Assembly: GCF_003385775.1 (NCBI RefSeq)
Contig: NZ_QRDP01000004.1
Span: forward strand, 1,225,763 to 1,289,762
Length of the DNA stretch: 64,000 bases
Source: Parasphingopyxis lamellibrachiae
GTDB lineage: Bacteria; Pseudomonadota; Alphaproteobacteria; Sphingomonadales; Sphingomonadaceae
Direction: 5' to 3'
The translations under genes and the position numbers were made by a program. Positions 34,124 through 42,052 of the stretch are shown here, in pieces. Position 1 is the stretch's first letter. Every line of letters starts with the position of its first letter. Under the pieces are notes generated by a model. The model saw only the letters and a program-made list of their open reading frames with translations, was not told where the DNA came from and searched no databases.

Positions 34124-35673
34124 GCGTCTACACCGTCGACGGGCTGCATGTCCGGATCGACGGAGAGCTCGTCGTCGAGGATGTCGGTTTCGCGGTCGGT
34201 GCAGGCGAGTGCGTCGCGCTGGCCGGGGCCTCGGGCTCGGGCAAGAGCCAGAGCTGCCTTGCGCCTTTCGGCCTGTCGCCCGGTATCCCGGCCGGGTCGG
34301 CCCGGCTCGGCAAGACGGAACTGATCGGCGCCGATCCGGCCACGCTGCGGCAGATACGCGGGAAGGATGTCGGTTTTGTCTTCCAGCATCCGCTGACGGC
34401 CCTTACTCCGCACCTGACCATCGGCGCGCAGCTCTCCGAGGCTTGGCGGCAAGGCGGTGCACCGCCGCCCTCGCGCAGCGACATGATTGCGGCATTGGAC
34501 CGTGTAGGCCTCGACGAACCGGAAAACCGGCTCGATCAGTTTCCGCACCGCCTGTCGGGCGGCCAGCGACAGCGTGCGCTGATCGGCATGGCCATCGCCC
34601 ACCGGCCGAAACTGCTGATTGCCGACGAACCCGTCAGCGCGCTCGACGCCAGTTTGCGTGCGGAAATCATGGCCCTGCTCGACACATTGCGGCGCGAGGA
34701 CGGCCTCGCCCTTCTGCTGGTCAGCCATGATCTGGCTGCCATCGGCCGCCATGCCGACCGGCTGGTCATGCTGCGCGGCGGCCGGGTCGAGGAAAGCGGC
34801 CCGGCTGCCCGGCATCTTGCCGCCCCAACCAGCGCCTATGGGCGGGAGCTGGTCGCAGCGACGCCCAGGCTGACCGATCCACCGCCCGATCTGGCCGAAA
34901 CGGGGGCCCCGCTCCTGCTGGCCGAGAATGTCCATGTCTCCTTTCCCCGCCCCGGCTGGCGACGGGGCCGCATCGAGGCGGTTTCCGGTGCATCGCTGAC
35001 CGTGCATGAAGGCGAAGCGCTGGCGCTCGTCGGGGGGTCGGGGTCGGGCAAATCAACGCTCGCACGCGCCATTGCGCGGCTTGGGCCGCTTGATCGCGGG
35101 CAGGTTTGCTGGCGCGAAGAGACCCTGCCCGAACGCAAGCGCATGCTCCCCCGCTATCGCCGTCTGATCCAGCCGGTCTTTCAGGATCCGGCTGCAAGCC
35201 TTGATCCACAATGGCAGGTCTCGGATATCATCGCCGAACCGCTTCGCCATTTGCGCCCGGGGCTTGGAAAAGGGGATCGGGCTGAACTCGTCGGAGCGAC
35301 CCTGCAGGAGGTCGACCTGCCGGCCGAGTTTGCCGATCGTCTGCCGCGCGCACTTTCCGGCGGCCAATCGCAGAGGGTCGCCATCGCAAGGGCACTGGTC
35401 AGCGAGCCCGAGATGCTGGTGCTCGACGAAGCGACATCGGCGCTCGATGTCCTTGTCGCGGGCCGGGTCCTCGATCTGCTCGAACGGCTCCGCCAAAAGC
35501 GCAATCTGGCGCTGTTGTTCATCACCCATGATCTCGCCGTTGCGCGGCGGCTCTGTCACCGCATTGCGGTGATGGAGGCGGGAGAGATTGTCGAAGAAGG
35601 GCCGGCGCAGCGGATAATCGCCACACCGGCCCATCGGGCAACGCAAAAACTTGTCACGGCCTCGGGCGTTTAG
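34120..35673 (+). CDS. fused double ABC ATPase (DppD-DppF type)
   Basis: 517 residues carry two nucleotide-binding domains. The first (~1-245) has Walker A GASGSGKSQS, Q-loop FVFQHPLTALTP, signature LSGGQRQRALIG and Walker B LLIADEPVSALDAS. The second (~265-510) has GGSGSGKSTLA, VFQDPAASLDPQ, LSGGQSQRVAIA and LVLDEATSALDV. This is the GsiA/YejF type that energises one transporter with two linked ATPases. No substrate-binding protein gene is adjacent, so the operon is complete only if a binding protein is elsewhere or is not needed. Confidence 0.94.
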   Translation: MSVYTVDGLHVRIDGELVVEDVGFAVGAGECVALAGASGSGKSQSCLAPFGLSPGIPAGSARLGKTELIGADPATLRQIRGKDVGFVFQHPLTALTPHLTIGAQLSEAWRQGGAPPPSRSDMIAALDRVGLDEPENRLDQFPHRLSGGQRQRALIGMAIAHRPKLLIADEPVSALDASLRAEIMALLDTLRREDGLALLLVSHDLAAIGRHADRLVMLRGGRVEESGPAARHLAAPTSAYGRELVAATPRLTDPPPDLAETGAPLLLAENVHVSFPRPGWRRGRIEAVSGASLTVHEGEALALVGGSGSGKSTLARAIARLGPLDRGQVCWREETLPERKRMLPRYRRLIQPVFQDPAASLDPQWQVSDIIAEPLRHLRPGLGKGDRAELVGATLQEVDLPAEFADRLPRALSGGQSQRVAIARALVSEPEMLVLDEATSALDVLVAGRVLDLLERLRQKRNLALLFITHDLAVARRLCHRIAVMEAGEIVEEGPAQRIIATPAHRATQKLVTASGV

Positions 35674-36377
35674 AAGCTGACGCCGAGCGTACCGACAACC
35701 GCGCCGTCCGTGCCCGGCCCGTCCACCGCCGTCGAGACATAGGCGACGCCGACGGAGAGCATGCCGAATACGGCTTCGGCGCTCAGTCCCCAATCCCAAT
35801 AATCGCCGTCCGGATCGACCGACAGGCTGCCATCGGTGTATCCGAGATGGCCGCCAACCGAGACTGGCGTACCCGGAATACCGATACCGATATCGGAATA
35901 GACATAGAGATTGTCGTCATTGCCGATCGCATTCTGGCTCGGCGCCCATGCGACCCCGGTCGTGACTTCGGCCGGGCCGATTGCATAGGTAAGCGAGGCA
36001 TAGGGCTCGACATAGTCGGCATCGCCGACATTGCCGTTCGGGTAGAGATAGGCGAGTATGCCGACATCGAGGCTGAGGCCCGATGCGACTTCGCCCGACC
36101 AGCCAGCATAAATGTCCAGCTCGGTATGGCCGAAAACCGGGCTGTCCTCGATCGACGACGCCCAGGTGCCGACATAGAAACCGCTGATATGCTCGATATC
36201 GATCCCGCCCTGGATCGCGATATCCTCGTCAGAAAAGGAAACGCCACGAAACCGATAGTCCGTCACAAGCGCGGCATTGCCGGAAAGGTTGAAACCGCCG
36301 CCAAGTTCTTCGGCATGGAGCGGCGTGGCGATGGCGGTGGTGGCGAAAAGAGCGAGGCCAAAAATCGAGGTGCGCAT
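35670..36377 (-). CDS. TorF-family putative outer membrane porin
   Basis: The 235-residue protein has a signal peptide (FGLALFATTAIATPLHAEE). A beta-barrel-like sequence follows with alternating aromatic/hydrophobic strands and Gly/Asp turns. The start of the mature part, FNLSGNAALVTDYRFRGVSFSDED, is the family signature (TIGR02001), and the last residue is Phe as in outer membrane barrels. Function unproven; a channel role is inferred. It converges on the ABC operon, overlapping the ATPase stop by four bases. AAGGA precedes the ATG, and a GTTC-N7-GTTC element lies 15 bases upstream of it. Confidence 0.88.
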   Translation of the reverse strand: MRTSIFGLALFATTAIATPLHAEELGGGFNLSGNAALVTDYRFRGVSFSDEDIAIQGGIDIEHISGFYVGTWASSIEDSPVFGHTELDIYAGWSGEVASGLSLDVGILAYLYPNGNVGDADYVEPYASLTYAIGPAEVTTGVAWAPSQNAIGNDDNLYVYSDIGIGIPGTPVSVGGHLGYTDGSLSVDPDGDYWDWGLSAEAVFGMLSVGVAYVSTAVDGPGTDGAVVGTLGVSF

Positions 36378-36391
36378 AATATATCCTTTTT

Positions 36392-36406
36392 GTTCGAATA
36401 CGGTTC
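36392..36406. promoter_or_regulatory. GTTC-N7-GTTC element (LexA-box-like) before the porin gene
   Basis: GTTC at 36392-36395 and GTTC at 36403-36406 are exactly seven bases apart. This is the spacing of the alphaproteobacterial SOS box. It is 15 bases upstream of the porin ATG. The eight fixed bases would occur by chance about once or twice in 64 kb counting both strands, so position is the main argument. Confidence 0.3.
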
Positions 36407-36471
36407 TATTCGTCCCAGCGCACCCCTCGCTCTCTGTCCTGCAAAGGCGGACCGATAGGGCTATTGATTAT

Positions 36472-36487
36472 GAACATGCAGATGTTC
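36472..36487. promoter_or_regulatory. GAACAT-N4-ATGTTC palindrome
   Basis: A perfect 6-bp inverted repeat, GAACAT at 36472-36477 and ATGTTC at 36482-36487, separated by GCAG. It lies in the 259-bp gap between the divergent porin and the 113-residue protein. Candidate operator for either; nothing identifies the regulator. Confidence 0.35.
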
Positions 36488-36533
36488 GCACATGCACACA
36501 ATGATATTTCAAAGAATAGAGCGCAAAAGATCA

Positions 36534-36559
36534 AGAATGTTGCTGCGCTGCAACATTCT
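36534..36559. promoter_or_regulatory. 10-bp-arm inverted repeat upstream of the 113-residue protein
   Basis: AGAATGTTGC at 36534-36543 and GCAACATTCT at 36550-36559 pair perfectly around TGCGCT. It lies 78 bases before the ATG at 36637. It has no T-run and so is not a terminator. It could be an operator or an RNA stem in the 5' leader. Confidence 0.45.
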
Positions 36560-36636
36560 CGCTGCGCCGGGGTGAGCTTAGCCAAATATTAGAAGCTTTG
36601 GGCGATTATGACAGCGGATATGAAAAGAGCCGTACA

Positions 36637-36978
36637 ATGACCGTTCAAAACCAGATAGTTGCGCAGGAAAGCGCTGGATCCGAGCTGGAGCAGGTTTCCC
36701 GGCTCTATACAGTGCTGTCAATCGTCGAACAGATGGTGCCTCAGGATGCGAAATCACGCGATATTCCCGACGAAGCGACATTGCGCAGGGCATTCGGCCG
36801 GACACCGGGCATAGCCAGGAACGGCTTTCAATCGGTCGCGGACCAAACCGTTCTTGCCGCCACAGCCGGCGCGCGCGCCTTGCTCGGCAAAGGCCCGGAG
36901 GCATCGATCGCGGCGGAAGAACTGGCGCGCCACCTGCGTCAGCGCATATTCCAGCTCGGCAGATTTGTCGGGCTTTAG
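36637..36978 (+). CDS. hypothetical protein, 113 residues
   Basis: I do not recognise this protein. From ATG 36637 it reads MTVQNQIVAQESAGSELEQ and continues as a soluble, mostly helical chain. Its central part is AKSRDIPDEATLRRAFGRTPG and its end is Arg-rich, RHLRQRIFQLGRFVGL. An in-frame TTG at 36598 would add 13 residues. There is no signal peptide or membrane helix. It stands alone, divergent from the porin and convergent with mscS (four bases shared), behind two palindromes. Codon use looks like neighbouring genes. Confidence 0.6.
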   Translation: MTVQNQIVAQESAGSELEQVSRLYTVLSIVEQMVPQDAKSRDIPDEATLRRAFGRTPGIARNGFQSVADQTVLAATAGARALLGKGPEASIAAEELARHLRQRIFQLGRFVGL

Positions 36979-38318
36979 CTGGCGCCCGGCTTTGGCGGGG
37001 CCACCGGTGCGGACGCGGCTATGTCATCCCCGGCCAGCGCCATCGGTTTGCCTTCCGGCCATTCCTTGATGTGAAGATCGCGCTGCGGGAACGGAATCTC
37101 GATATCATTCTCTTTGAATTTCCACCAGATCCGGTTGAGAATCTCCGAGCGGACATTGGCAACACCCTCTTCGGGATCCTTGATCCAGACGCGTACATCG
37201 AAATTCACCGACGAATCGCCAAATTCGAACAAGAGTGTTTTGGGCTTCGGGCTTTTGAGAACACGCGGAGCATCAAGCGCCGCCTCGACCATCAATTCCT
37301 GCGCCAAGCGAATGTCACAGTTATAGGATACGCCAACCTCGATATGAACGCGGACCTCCAGGCTGGAATAGGACCAGTTCTCCACCTCTTCGGTCATCAG
37401 GTTTTCGTTCGGTATCAGATGTTCCTTGCCGTCACGCGTAATGATCGAAACCGCACGTACACCGATCTTATTGACCCAACCGAAACTCTCGCCGACCGCA
37501 ATCACATCGCCAGGTTTGATCGAGCGGTCCATAAGCAGAATGATGCCGGCGATCAGATTGCCGACCGTCTTCTGCATGCCGAAACCGACGGCAAGACCAA
37601 GCGCACCTGAAAAGAAGGCCAGCGCCGTAAGGTCGATACCCAGAATATCGATACCGATGAAAAAGGCCGCCGCCATAATGACGACGGTCGCCAGCTTGTC
37701 GGCCAGCAGTTTCTGGGCCGGATCAAGACCGCTGGAACTCTGGATCGAATGGCTGATGACACGGCGCATGATGCGGACGACGGCGAACAGCGCGAGCGCC
37801 GTAATGACGATTATCATGACCGTGAGCAAAGAGATCCGGGTGCTTCCGACCGTGACCCCGATGCGATCGAAGACAAAGGTGACGCGTTCCAGTCCGCCGA
37901 CCGCATTGCTCAGGATCACGCCGAACGTGAACAGCCCCACTGTCAGCGAAATCCAGCGGGAAAAATTGATCGCCCTCGCAATGTGCCAGACCAGATAACC
38001 TGCACACAGGCCCCACCCTGCTCCAATCACAAGATCGGTAAAGGTCCACCAGTCCATGGCGAAGAACGCGATTGCGAGGACAATCGAAACGGTAGCGTGG
38101 TAGATGATACGCACCATTCGCGCACTGAGCCCCTCGGCGCGATCGCCGACAGCCTTGTCCCAGAAACCCGCAAGATGCTGCCCGGCCCAACGGCTTATGA
38201 CCCAGCCGATCGCCGTACCGGTCCCGACGAAGAACAGGCCGATCGCAACAGCGAGCCAGTTGAGATCGTCCGGCAGGGGAACCCCGATACGGGTGAGAAG
38301 GGCGATTACCTCTTGCAT
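36975..38318 (-). CDS. MscS-family mechanosensitive ion channel
   Basis: The 447-residue protein has five or six predicted membrane helices. The last is the pore helix, with the Ala/Gly pattern in LAFFSGALGLAVGFGMQKTVGNLIAGIILL (~245-275). The cytoplasmic beta domain follows with SIKPGDVIAVGESFGWVNKIGVR. C-terminal WSYSSLEVRVHIEVGVSYNCDI leads to the alpha/beta vestibule. It opens under membrane tension during osmotic downshift. It is larger than E. coli MscS (286) because of extra N-terminal helices. Its start overlaps the metC 3' end by 13 bases. Confidence 0.93.
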   Translation of the reverse strand: MQEVIALLTRIGVPLPDDLNWLAVAIGLFFVGTGTAIGWVISRWAGQHLAGFWDKAVGDRAEGLSARMVRIIYHATVSIVLAIAFFAMDWWTFTDLVIGAGWGLCAGYLVWHIARAINFSRWISLTVGLFTFGVILSNAVGGLERVTFVFDRIGVTVGSTRISLLTVMIIVITALALFAVVRIMRRVISHSIQSSSGLDPAQKLLADKLATVVIMAAAFFIGIDILGIDLTALAFFSGALGLAVGFGMQKTVGNLIAGIILLMDRSIKPGDVIAVGESFGWVNKIGVRAVSIITRDGKEHLIPNENLMTEEVENWSYSSLEVRVHIEVGVSYNCDIRLAQELMVEAALDAPRVLKSPKPKTLLFEFGDSSVNFDVRVWIKDPEEGVANVRSEILNRIWWKFKENDIEIPFPQRDLHIKEWPEGKPMALAGDDIAASAPVAPPKPGAS

Positions 38319-39508
38319 GCTGTCTTCTCGTATCTTTCCAGGCCCTTCGCAAGGTCAGCCATCAGGTCGGCGCAGTCTTCCAGGCCAATGTTGAGCCGGA
38401 TTACCGGTCCCTCGGCCTTCCATTCGGTGGCCGATCGGTCGGGCGTAGGATCGACTGGCAGGGCAAGGCTCTCATATCCACCCCAGCTATAGCCGATACC
38501 GAACAGCGCGAGCCCATCGACAAATGCCGCAACGGCATCGGCATCCCCGCCATCCATGACAAAGGAAAACAGTCCGGCGGATCCGGAAAAATCTCGCCGC
38601 CAGATGGCGTGTCCGGGGCAGTCGGGCAGCGCCGGGTGCAGCACTCGGGCGACCCGGGGCTGACCGGCGAGCCAGCGCGCGATCTTGAGGGCTGAATCCT
38701 GGTGTTGGCGCATTCGTACATCCAGCGTACGCAGCCCGCGCAGCGCGAGATAAGCATCGTCCGGGGCAATGACCTGTCCCAGTTGCTGCGCCGTGCGCCG
38801 CACGCGCTGCCAGTATTTCTCGGTGCATGTGACCGAACCCAACATCACATCGCTGTGGCCGACAATATATTTGGTGCCGGCAAGGATCGTAATATCGACG
38901 CCATGTTCGATACCGCGAAAAAAATAGGAAGCCGCCCAGGTGTTGTCGAGCAGGGTCGTTACACCGCGGTCTTTCGCAGCGGCGCAGATTGCGGGCACAT
39001 CCTGAATCTCGAACGTCAGGCTGCCCGGGCTTTCCATCATGATTGCGCGGGTCCGCTCGCAGATCAGATCGGCAATACCCGCGCCGATCAAAGGATCATA
39101 ATAGCGGGTTTCCACGCCCCATTTCTTCAGGAAGGCTTCGGCGTAGCTGCGGGTCGGGTCATAGCTGCTGTCAGCCATCAACAGCACGTCGCCGGGCCTC
39201 AACACAGCCAGCAGCGCACAGGCAATCGCTGAAACGCCGGACGGAAACAGCATTGTCCCATGCGCACCCGGTTCCAGCTCGGTCAGCGCTTCGGCAAGGG
39301 CCCATTGCGTCGGCGATCCGCGCCGACCGTAGAAAAAACGGCCATCCTCGTTACTGGCCTTGCCAGCGCGCATATCTGCAACGGAATCATATAAATGGGT
39401 GCTGGCGCGCCAGACCGGCGGATTAACGACCGCACCCGTCCATTCCTTGCGCCGACCGCCCGTTACAAGGCGCGTCGCGGGTTTCTTGTCGGACCCGCCT
39501 CCCCTCAC
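38306..39508 (-). CDS. metC: cystathionine beta-lyase/PLP-dependent Cys-Met metabolism enzyme
   Basis: Starting at GTG 39508, which forms GTGA with the sseA stop and has GGAG upstream, the protein is 400 residues. It is a Cys/Met metabolism PLP enzyme: AVVNPPVWRASTHLYDS and RRGSPTQWALAEALTELE near the N-terminus, DNTWAASYFFRG in the middle, and PLP lysine in ILAGTKYIVGHSDVM. The YGRRG-SPT form fits cystathionine beta-lyase, making homocysteine for methionine. It could also act on cystine. It is translationally coupled to sseA, so both deal with sulfur metabolism. Confidence 0.9.
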   Translation of the reverse strand: MRGGGSDKKPATRLVTGGRRKEWTGAVVNPPVWRASTHLYDSVADMRAGKASNEDGRFFYGRRGSPTQWALAEALTELEPGAHGTMLFPSGVSAIACALLAVLRPGDVLLMADSSYDPTRSYAEAFLKKWGVETRYYDPLIGAGIADLICERTRAIMMESPGSLTFEIQDVPAICAAAKDRGVTTLLDNTWAASYFFRGIEHGVDITILAGTKYIVGHSDVMLGSVTCTEKYWQRVRRTAQQLGQVIAPDDAYLALRGLRTLDVRMRQHQDSALKIARWLAGQPRVARVLHPALPDCPGHAIWRRDFSGSAGLFSFVMDGGDADAVAAFVDGLALFGIGYSWGGYESLALPVDPTPDRSATEWKAEGPVIRLNIGLEDCADLMADLAKGLERYEKTACKR

Positions 39509-40350
39509 GCGGCTCCGGTCGCTTTTTCGGTATCCGCCTGCCCGCCCCATTCGGCCCAGCTACCATCGTAGAGCGCCACATCGCCCTTACCGAGCAGTTT
39601 GGCACCGAACAGAAGTACCGCCGCCGTCGTGCCGCCGCCGCAGGTTGTAACCATCGGCTTGCCAAGATCGACCCCGGCCGCGGTGAAGGCTGCCTTCAGA
39701 TCGTCACCCTGCTTCCAGGTGCCGTCATCATTGAACAGAGTGGAATGCGGTACATTTTTGGAACCCGGAATATGGCCGGGCGCAACACCGGGGCGCGGTT
39801 CCGGGCCTTCTCCCCTGAAACGTTCTTCGGGGCGGGCATCGACGATCTCGACCTCGTCCGATCCGGCCAGCGCTTTCATTGCGTCAAGATCGCGAACCGA
39901 ACTGTCGTCATGAAACGGCGTGAAATGCCGGTGGCGAACCTGCTGTTTTCCCTGTTCGACGGCATGGCCCTCGGCTTTCCACTTGGCGAGGCCGCCATCC
40001 AGAACGGCAACATTATGCGCACCGAAAACATCCTTGGTCATCCACCAGGCGCGGGCGGCGCTGTGCAGCGGCGAATTATCGTAGATCACGATACGGCGGC
40101 CATCGCCGATGCCGAGCGATTGCATCCGGCTGGCGAATTTCTCCGCAGTCGGCAGCATTCCCGGAAGATTGCTCGACGTATCGCACACCTCTTCAAGATC
40201 CATGAAAACCGCGCCGGGGATATGCTCGAAGCCATATTCTGCCTTCGCATCGCGCCCTGCATCGGGAAGGAACTGCGTCGCATCAATGATGTGCAGATCG
40301 CTGGCTCCCATTTCTCCGGCGAGCCATTCGGTCGAGACGAGCATTTCCAT
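39505..40350 (-). CDS. sseA: 3-mercaptopyruvate sulfurtransferase
   Basis: About 281 residues, with two rhodanese domains. The N-terminal, inactive one contains HIIDATQFLPDAGRDAKAEYG. The C-terminal one has the catalytic cysteine in MVTTCGGGTTAAVLL (family loop CGSGVTA). HIPGSKNVPHSTLFNDDGTW and DARPEERFRGEGPEPRPG precede it. It transfers sulfur from mercaptopyruvate to thiophilic acceptors. ATG 40350 is used; an in-frame TTG at 40356 has AGGAA closer, so the start is uncertain by two codons. First gene of the run sseA-metC-mscS. Confidence 0.94.
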   Translation of the reverse strand: MEMLVSTEWLAGEMGASDLHIIDATQFLPDAGRDAKAEYGFEHIPGAVFMDLEEVCDTSSNLPGMLPTAEKFASRMQSLGIGDGRRIVIYDNSPLHSAARAWWMTKDVFGAHNVAVLDGGLAKWKAEGHAVEQGKQQVRHRHFTPFHDDSSVRDLDAMKALAGSDEVEIVDARPEERFRGEGPEPRPGVAPGHIPGSKNVPHSTLFNDDGTWKQGDDLKAAFTAAGVDLGKPMVTTCGGGTTAAVLLFGAKLLGKGDVALYDGSWAEWGGQADTEKATGAA

Positions 40351-40475
40351 GTTCAACTAATTCCTGCTTGGGTTTCGAGTCCCCCAATCCTTAGCTTTGG
40401 CCGTCGGCCTAGTCGAGGGATTCCCTCACCAAATGGACAATGACCTGCCCGTGGGGACTTTGCCGGCCAGCCAGA

Positions 40476-41978
40476 TCACCGACTGCGAATGAAAGCGCGA
40501 ATATCCTGTGTCAGCCGGGTCAGTTCCGGCTCGTTCACATACATCATGTGGCCTGCATCATAATAGCGATAGTGAATACGTTCAGTGGGCATGCCGGTTC
40601 TCGACAGCGCATATTCGGCGCCGAAAAACGGTGTGGCGAAATCGAAATAGCCCTGGGCGACGAAAACATTGAGGCCGCTATTTTCCCGCATCGCGCGACC
40701 GATATAGGGCGCGACACTGCGATAATAGGTGCTGTCCCTGCCGCCTCGGCTCAAATCCCAGTCCCATTCGCTGACCCCGCCGATCGTCACATATTGGCGA
40801 TCCGGGTTAAAACCGAGCGTCTCGCGGACATGGCTGTTGAGCGCCGCCGTATAGCTGGCATCGATCCCATAGAAGCTCGGATCATTGTCCGGCGATTCCC
40901 CAGCATTGTCATAATCGCGGCCCGTATAGCGGGAATCGAGCCGCCCCACTGTCAGCCCCTGATCGCGCAAAAGCTCCTTGTAGAAACGGCGCGGAGAAAC
41001 GCGCAGATCGGCTTGCTCAAGATACGTCTCCGACAGGCCCGTGAAATAGGCGAGAAGGCGGCGGATATCGGCGCGCGTATCGGCTTGCAGCTCGCTGCCC
41101 CGGATCAGTGCTGTCAGATATTCGCCTCGGGCGAATTCGCGCGCCGCCGCAACATGACTTTCAAGGTCGGAAACGTCCGCCGGCGCACGCCCATGATAGA
41201 ATGCCGTCGCGGCCATCGTCGGCAAATGCAGGACATAAGGCATCTCGTTGCCCGGAACCTCTGCCTGTGCCCCGAAATCCAGGATCGTCGAAATTAGCAG
41301 CAATCCGTTAAACGCGACATCGTTGAAACTGCCTTCAAGCACATTGACGACGGCGGCCGTCCGTGTCGTGCCATAGCTTTCCCCGCCTAGGTATTTCGGT
41401 GAATTCCAGCGGCCATTTTCGGACAGCCAGCGCCGGATGAAAGTGCCAATCGATCGAGCATCGGCATCGACACCCCAAAATTCCGTTGGTTCCGTATCAC
41501 CGAGAGTCGTGCTGAATCCCGTACCGACCGGATCGATAAAGACGATGTCGGTAACGTCGAGCAAGCTGTCCGGATTGTCTATCATGCGATAAGGCGGCGC
41601 GCCGTCATCCGTACCGTTGGAAGGAATCGCGACGCGGCGCGGCCCGAACGCCCCCATGTGCAGCCATAGCGACCCGGAGCCAGGCCCGCCGTTGAACAGA
41701 AACGTGATGGGCCGCGAGACATCTCCGCCATCGCGGATATAGGCGACCGAGAAAATACGGGCATTGGGATTGCCGTCATCATCCGTCAGATAAGTCTCTC
41801 CGGCCGTTGCTGTATAGGCAAATGACTGGCCGCCGAATGCACCGCGATGTCGGGTAACCGAAACGACAGGATCGGGAATTTCCACCGCTGGCTGGGCGGC
41901 GGTTTCTTGTGCTTCCTGGGCGAGTGCCGGCGTCATTGCCAGAATCGCCAAACCCGCCGCTATCGATCGGAAAATCAT
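40476..41978 (-). CDS. serine carboxypeptidase family peptidase (S10), secreted
   Basis: The 500-residue protein has a signal sequence (SIAAGLAILAMTPALAQEAQ). The S10 alpha/beta hydrolase core has oxyanion region FLFNGGPGSGSLWLHMGAFGP, nucleophile serine in LGGESYGTTRTAAVVNVLE, aspartate in VFVAQGYFDFATPFFGAEY and histidine in YYDAGHMMYVNEPEL. It removes C-terminal amino acids, presumably in the periplasm. Length is typical of bacterial S10 proteins. It is monocistronic by its surroundings, with 119 bases to sseA. Confidence 0.93.
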   Translation of the reverse strand: MIFRSIAAGLAILAMTPALAQEAQETAAQPAVEIPDPVVSVTRHRGAFGGQSFAYTATAGETYLTDDDGNPNARIFSVAYIRDGGDVSRPITFLFNGGPGSGSLWLHMGAFGPRRVAIPSNGTDDGAPPYRMIDNPDSLLDVTDIVFIDPVGTGFSTTLGDTEPTEFWGVDADARSIGTFIRRWLSENGRWNSPKYLGGESYGTTRTAAVVNVLEGSFNDVAFNGLLLISTILDFGAQAEVPGNEMPYVLHLPTMAATAFYHGRAPADVSDLESHVAAAREFARGEYLTALIRGSELQADTRADIRRLLAYFTGLSETYLEQADLRVSPRRFYKELLRDQGLTVGRLDSRYTGRDYDNAGESPDNDPSFYGIDASYTAALNSHVRETLGFNPDRQYVTIGGVSEWDWDLSRGGRDSTYYRSVAPYIGRAMRENSGLNVFVAQGYFDFATPFFGAEYALSRTGMPTERIHYRYYDAGHMMYVNEPELTRLTQDIRAFIRSR

Positions 41979-42052
41979 GCGCTACCCCTCTGAAAAAATC
42001 AACCAATCTATGGCATGAAGCGCCGATAGCGACAAGCGAAGCAAGGTCAGGG

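Noticed and set aside
38306-40350. SAM-type riboswitch upstream of metC
   Set aside because: metC overlaps sseA by GTGA, leaving no leader. The gap before sseA shows no recognisable riboswitch pattern.
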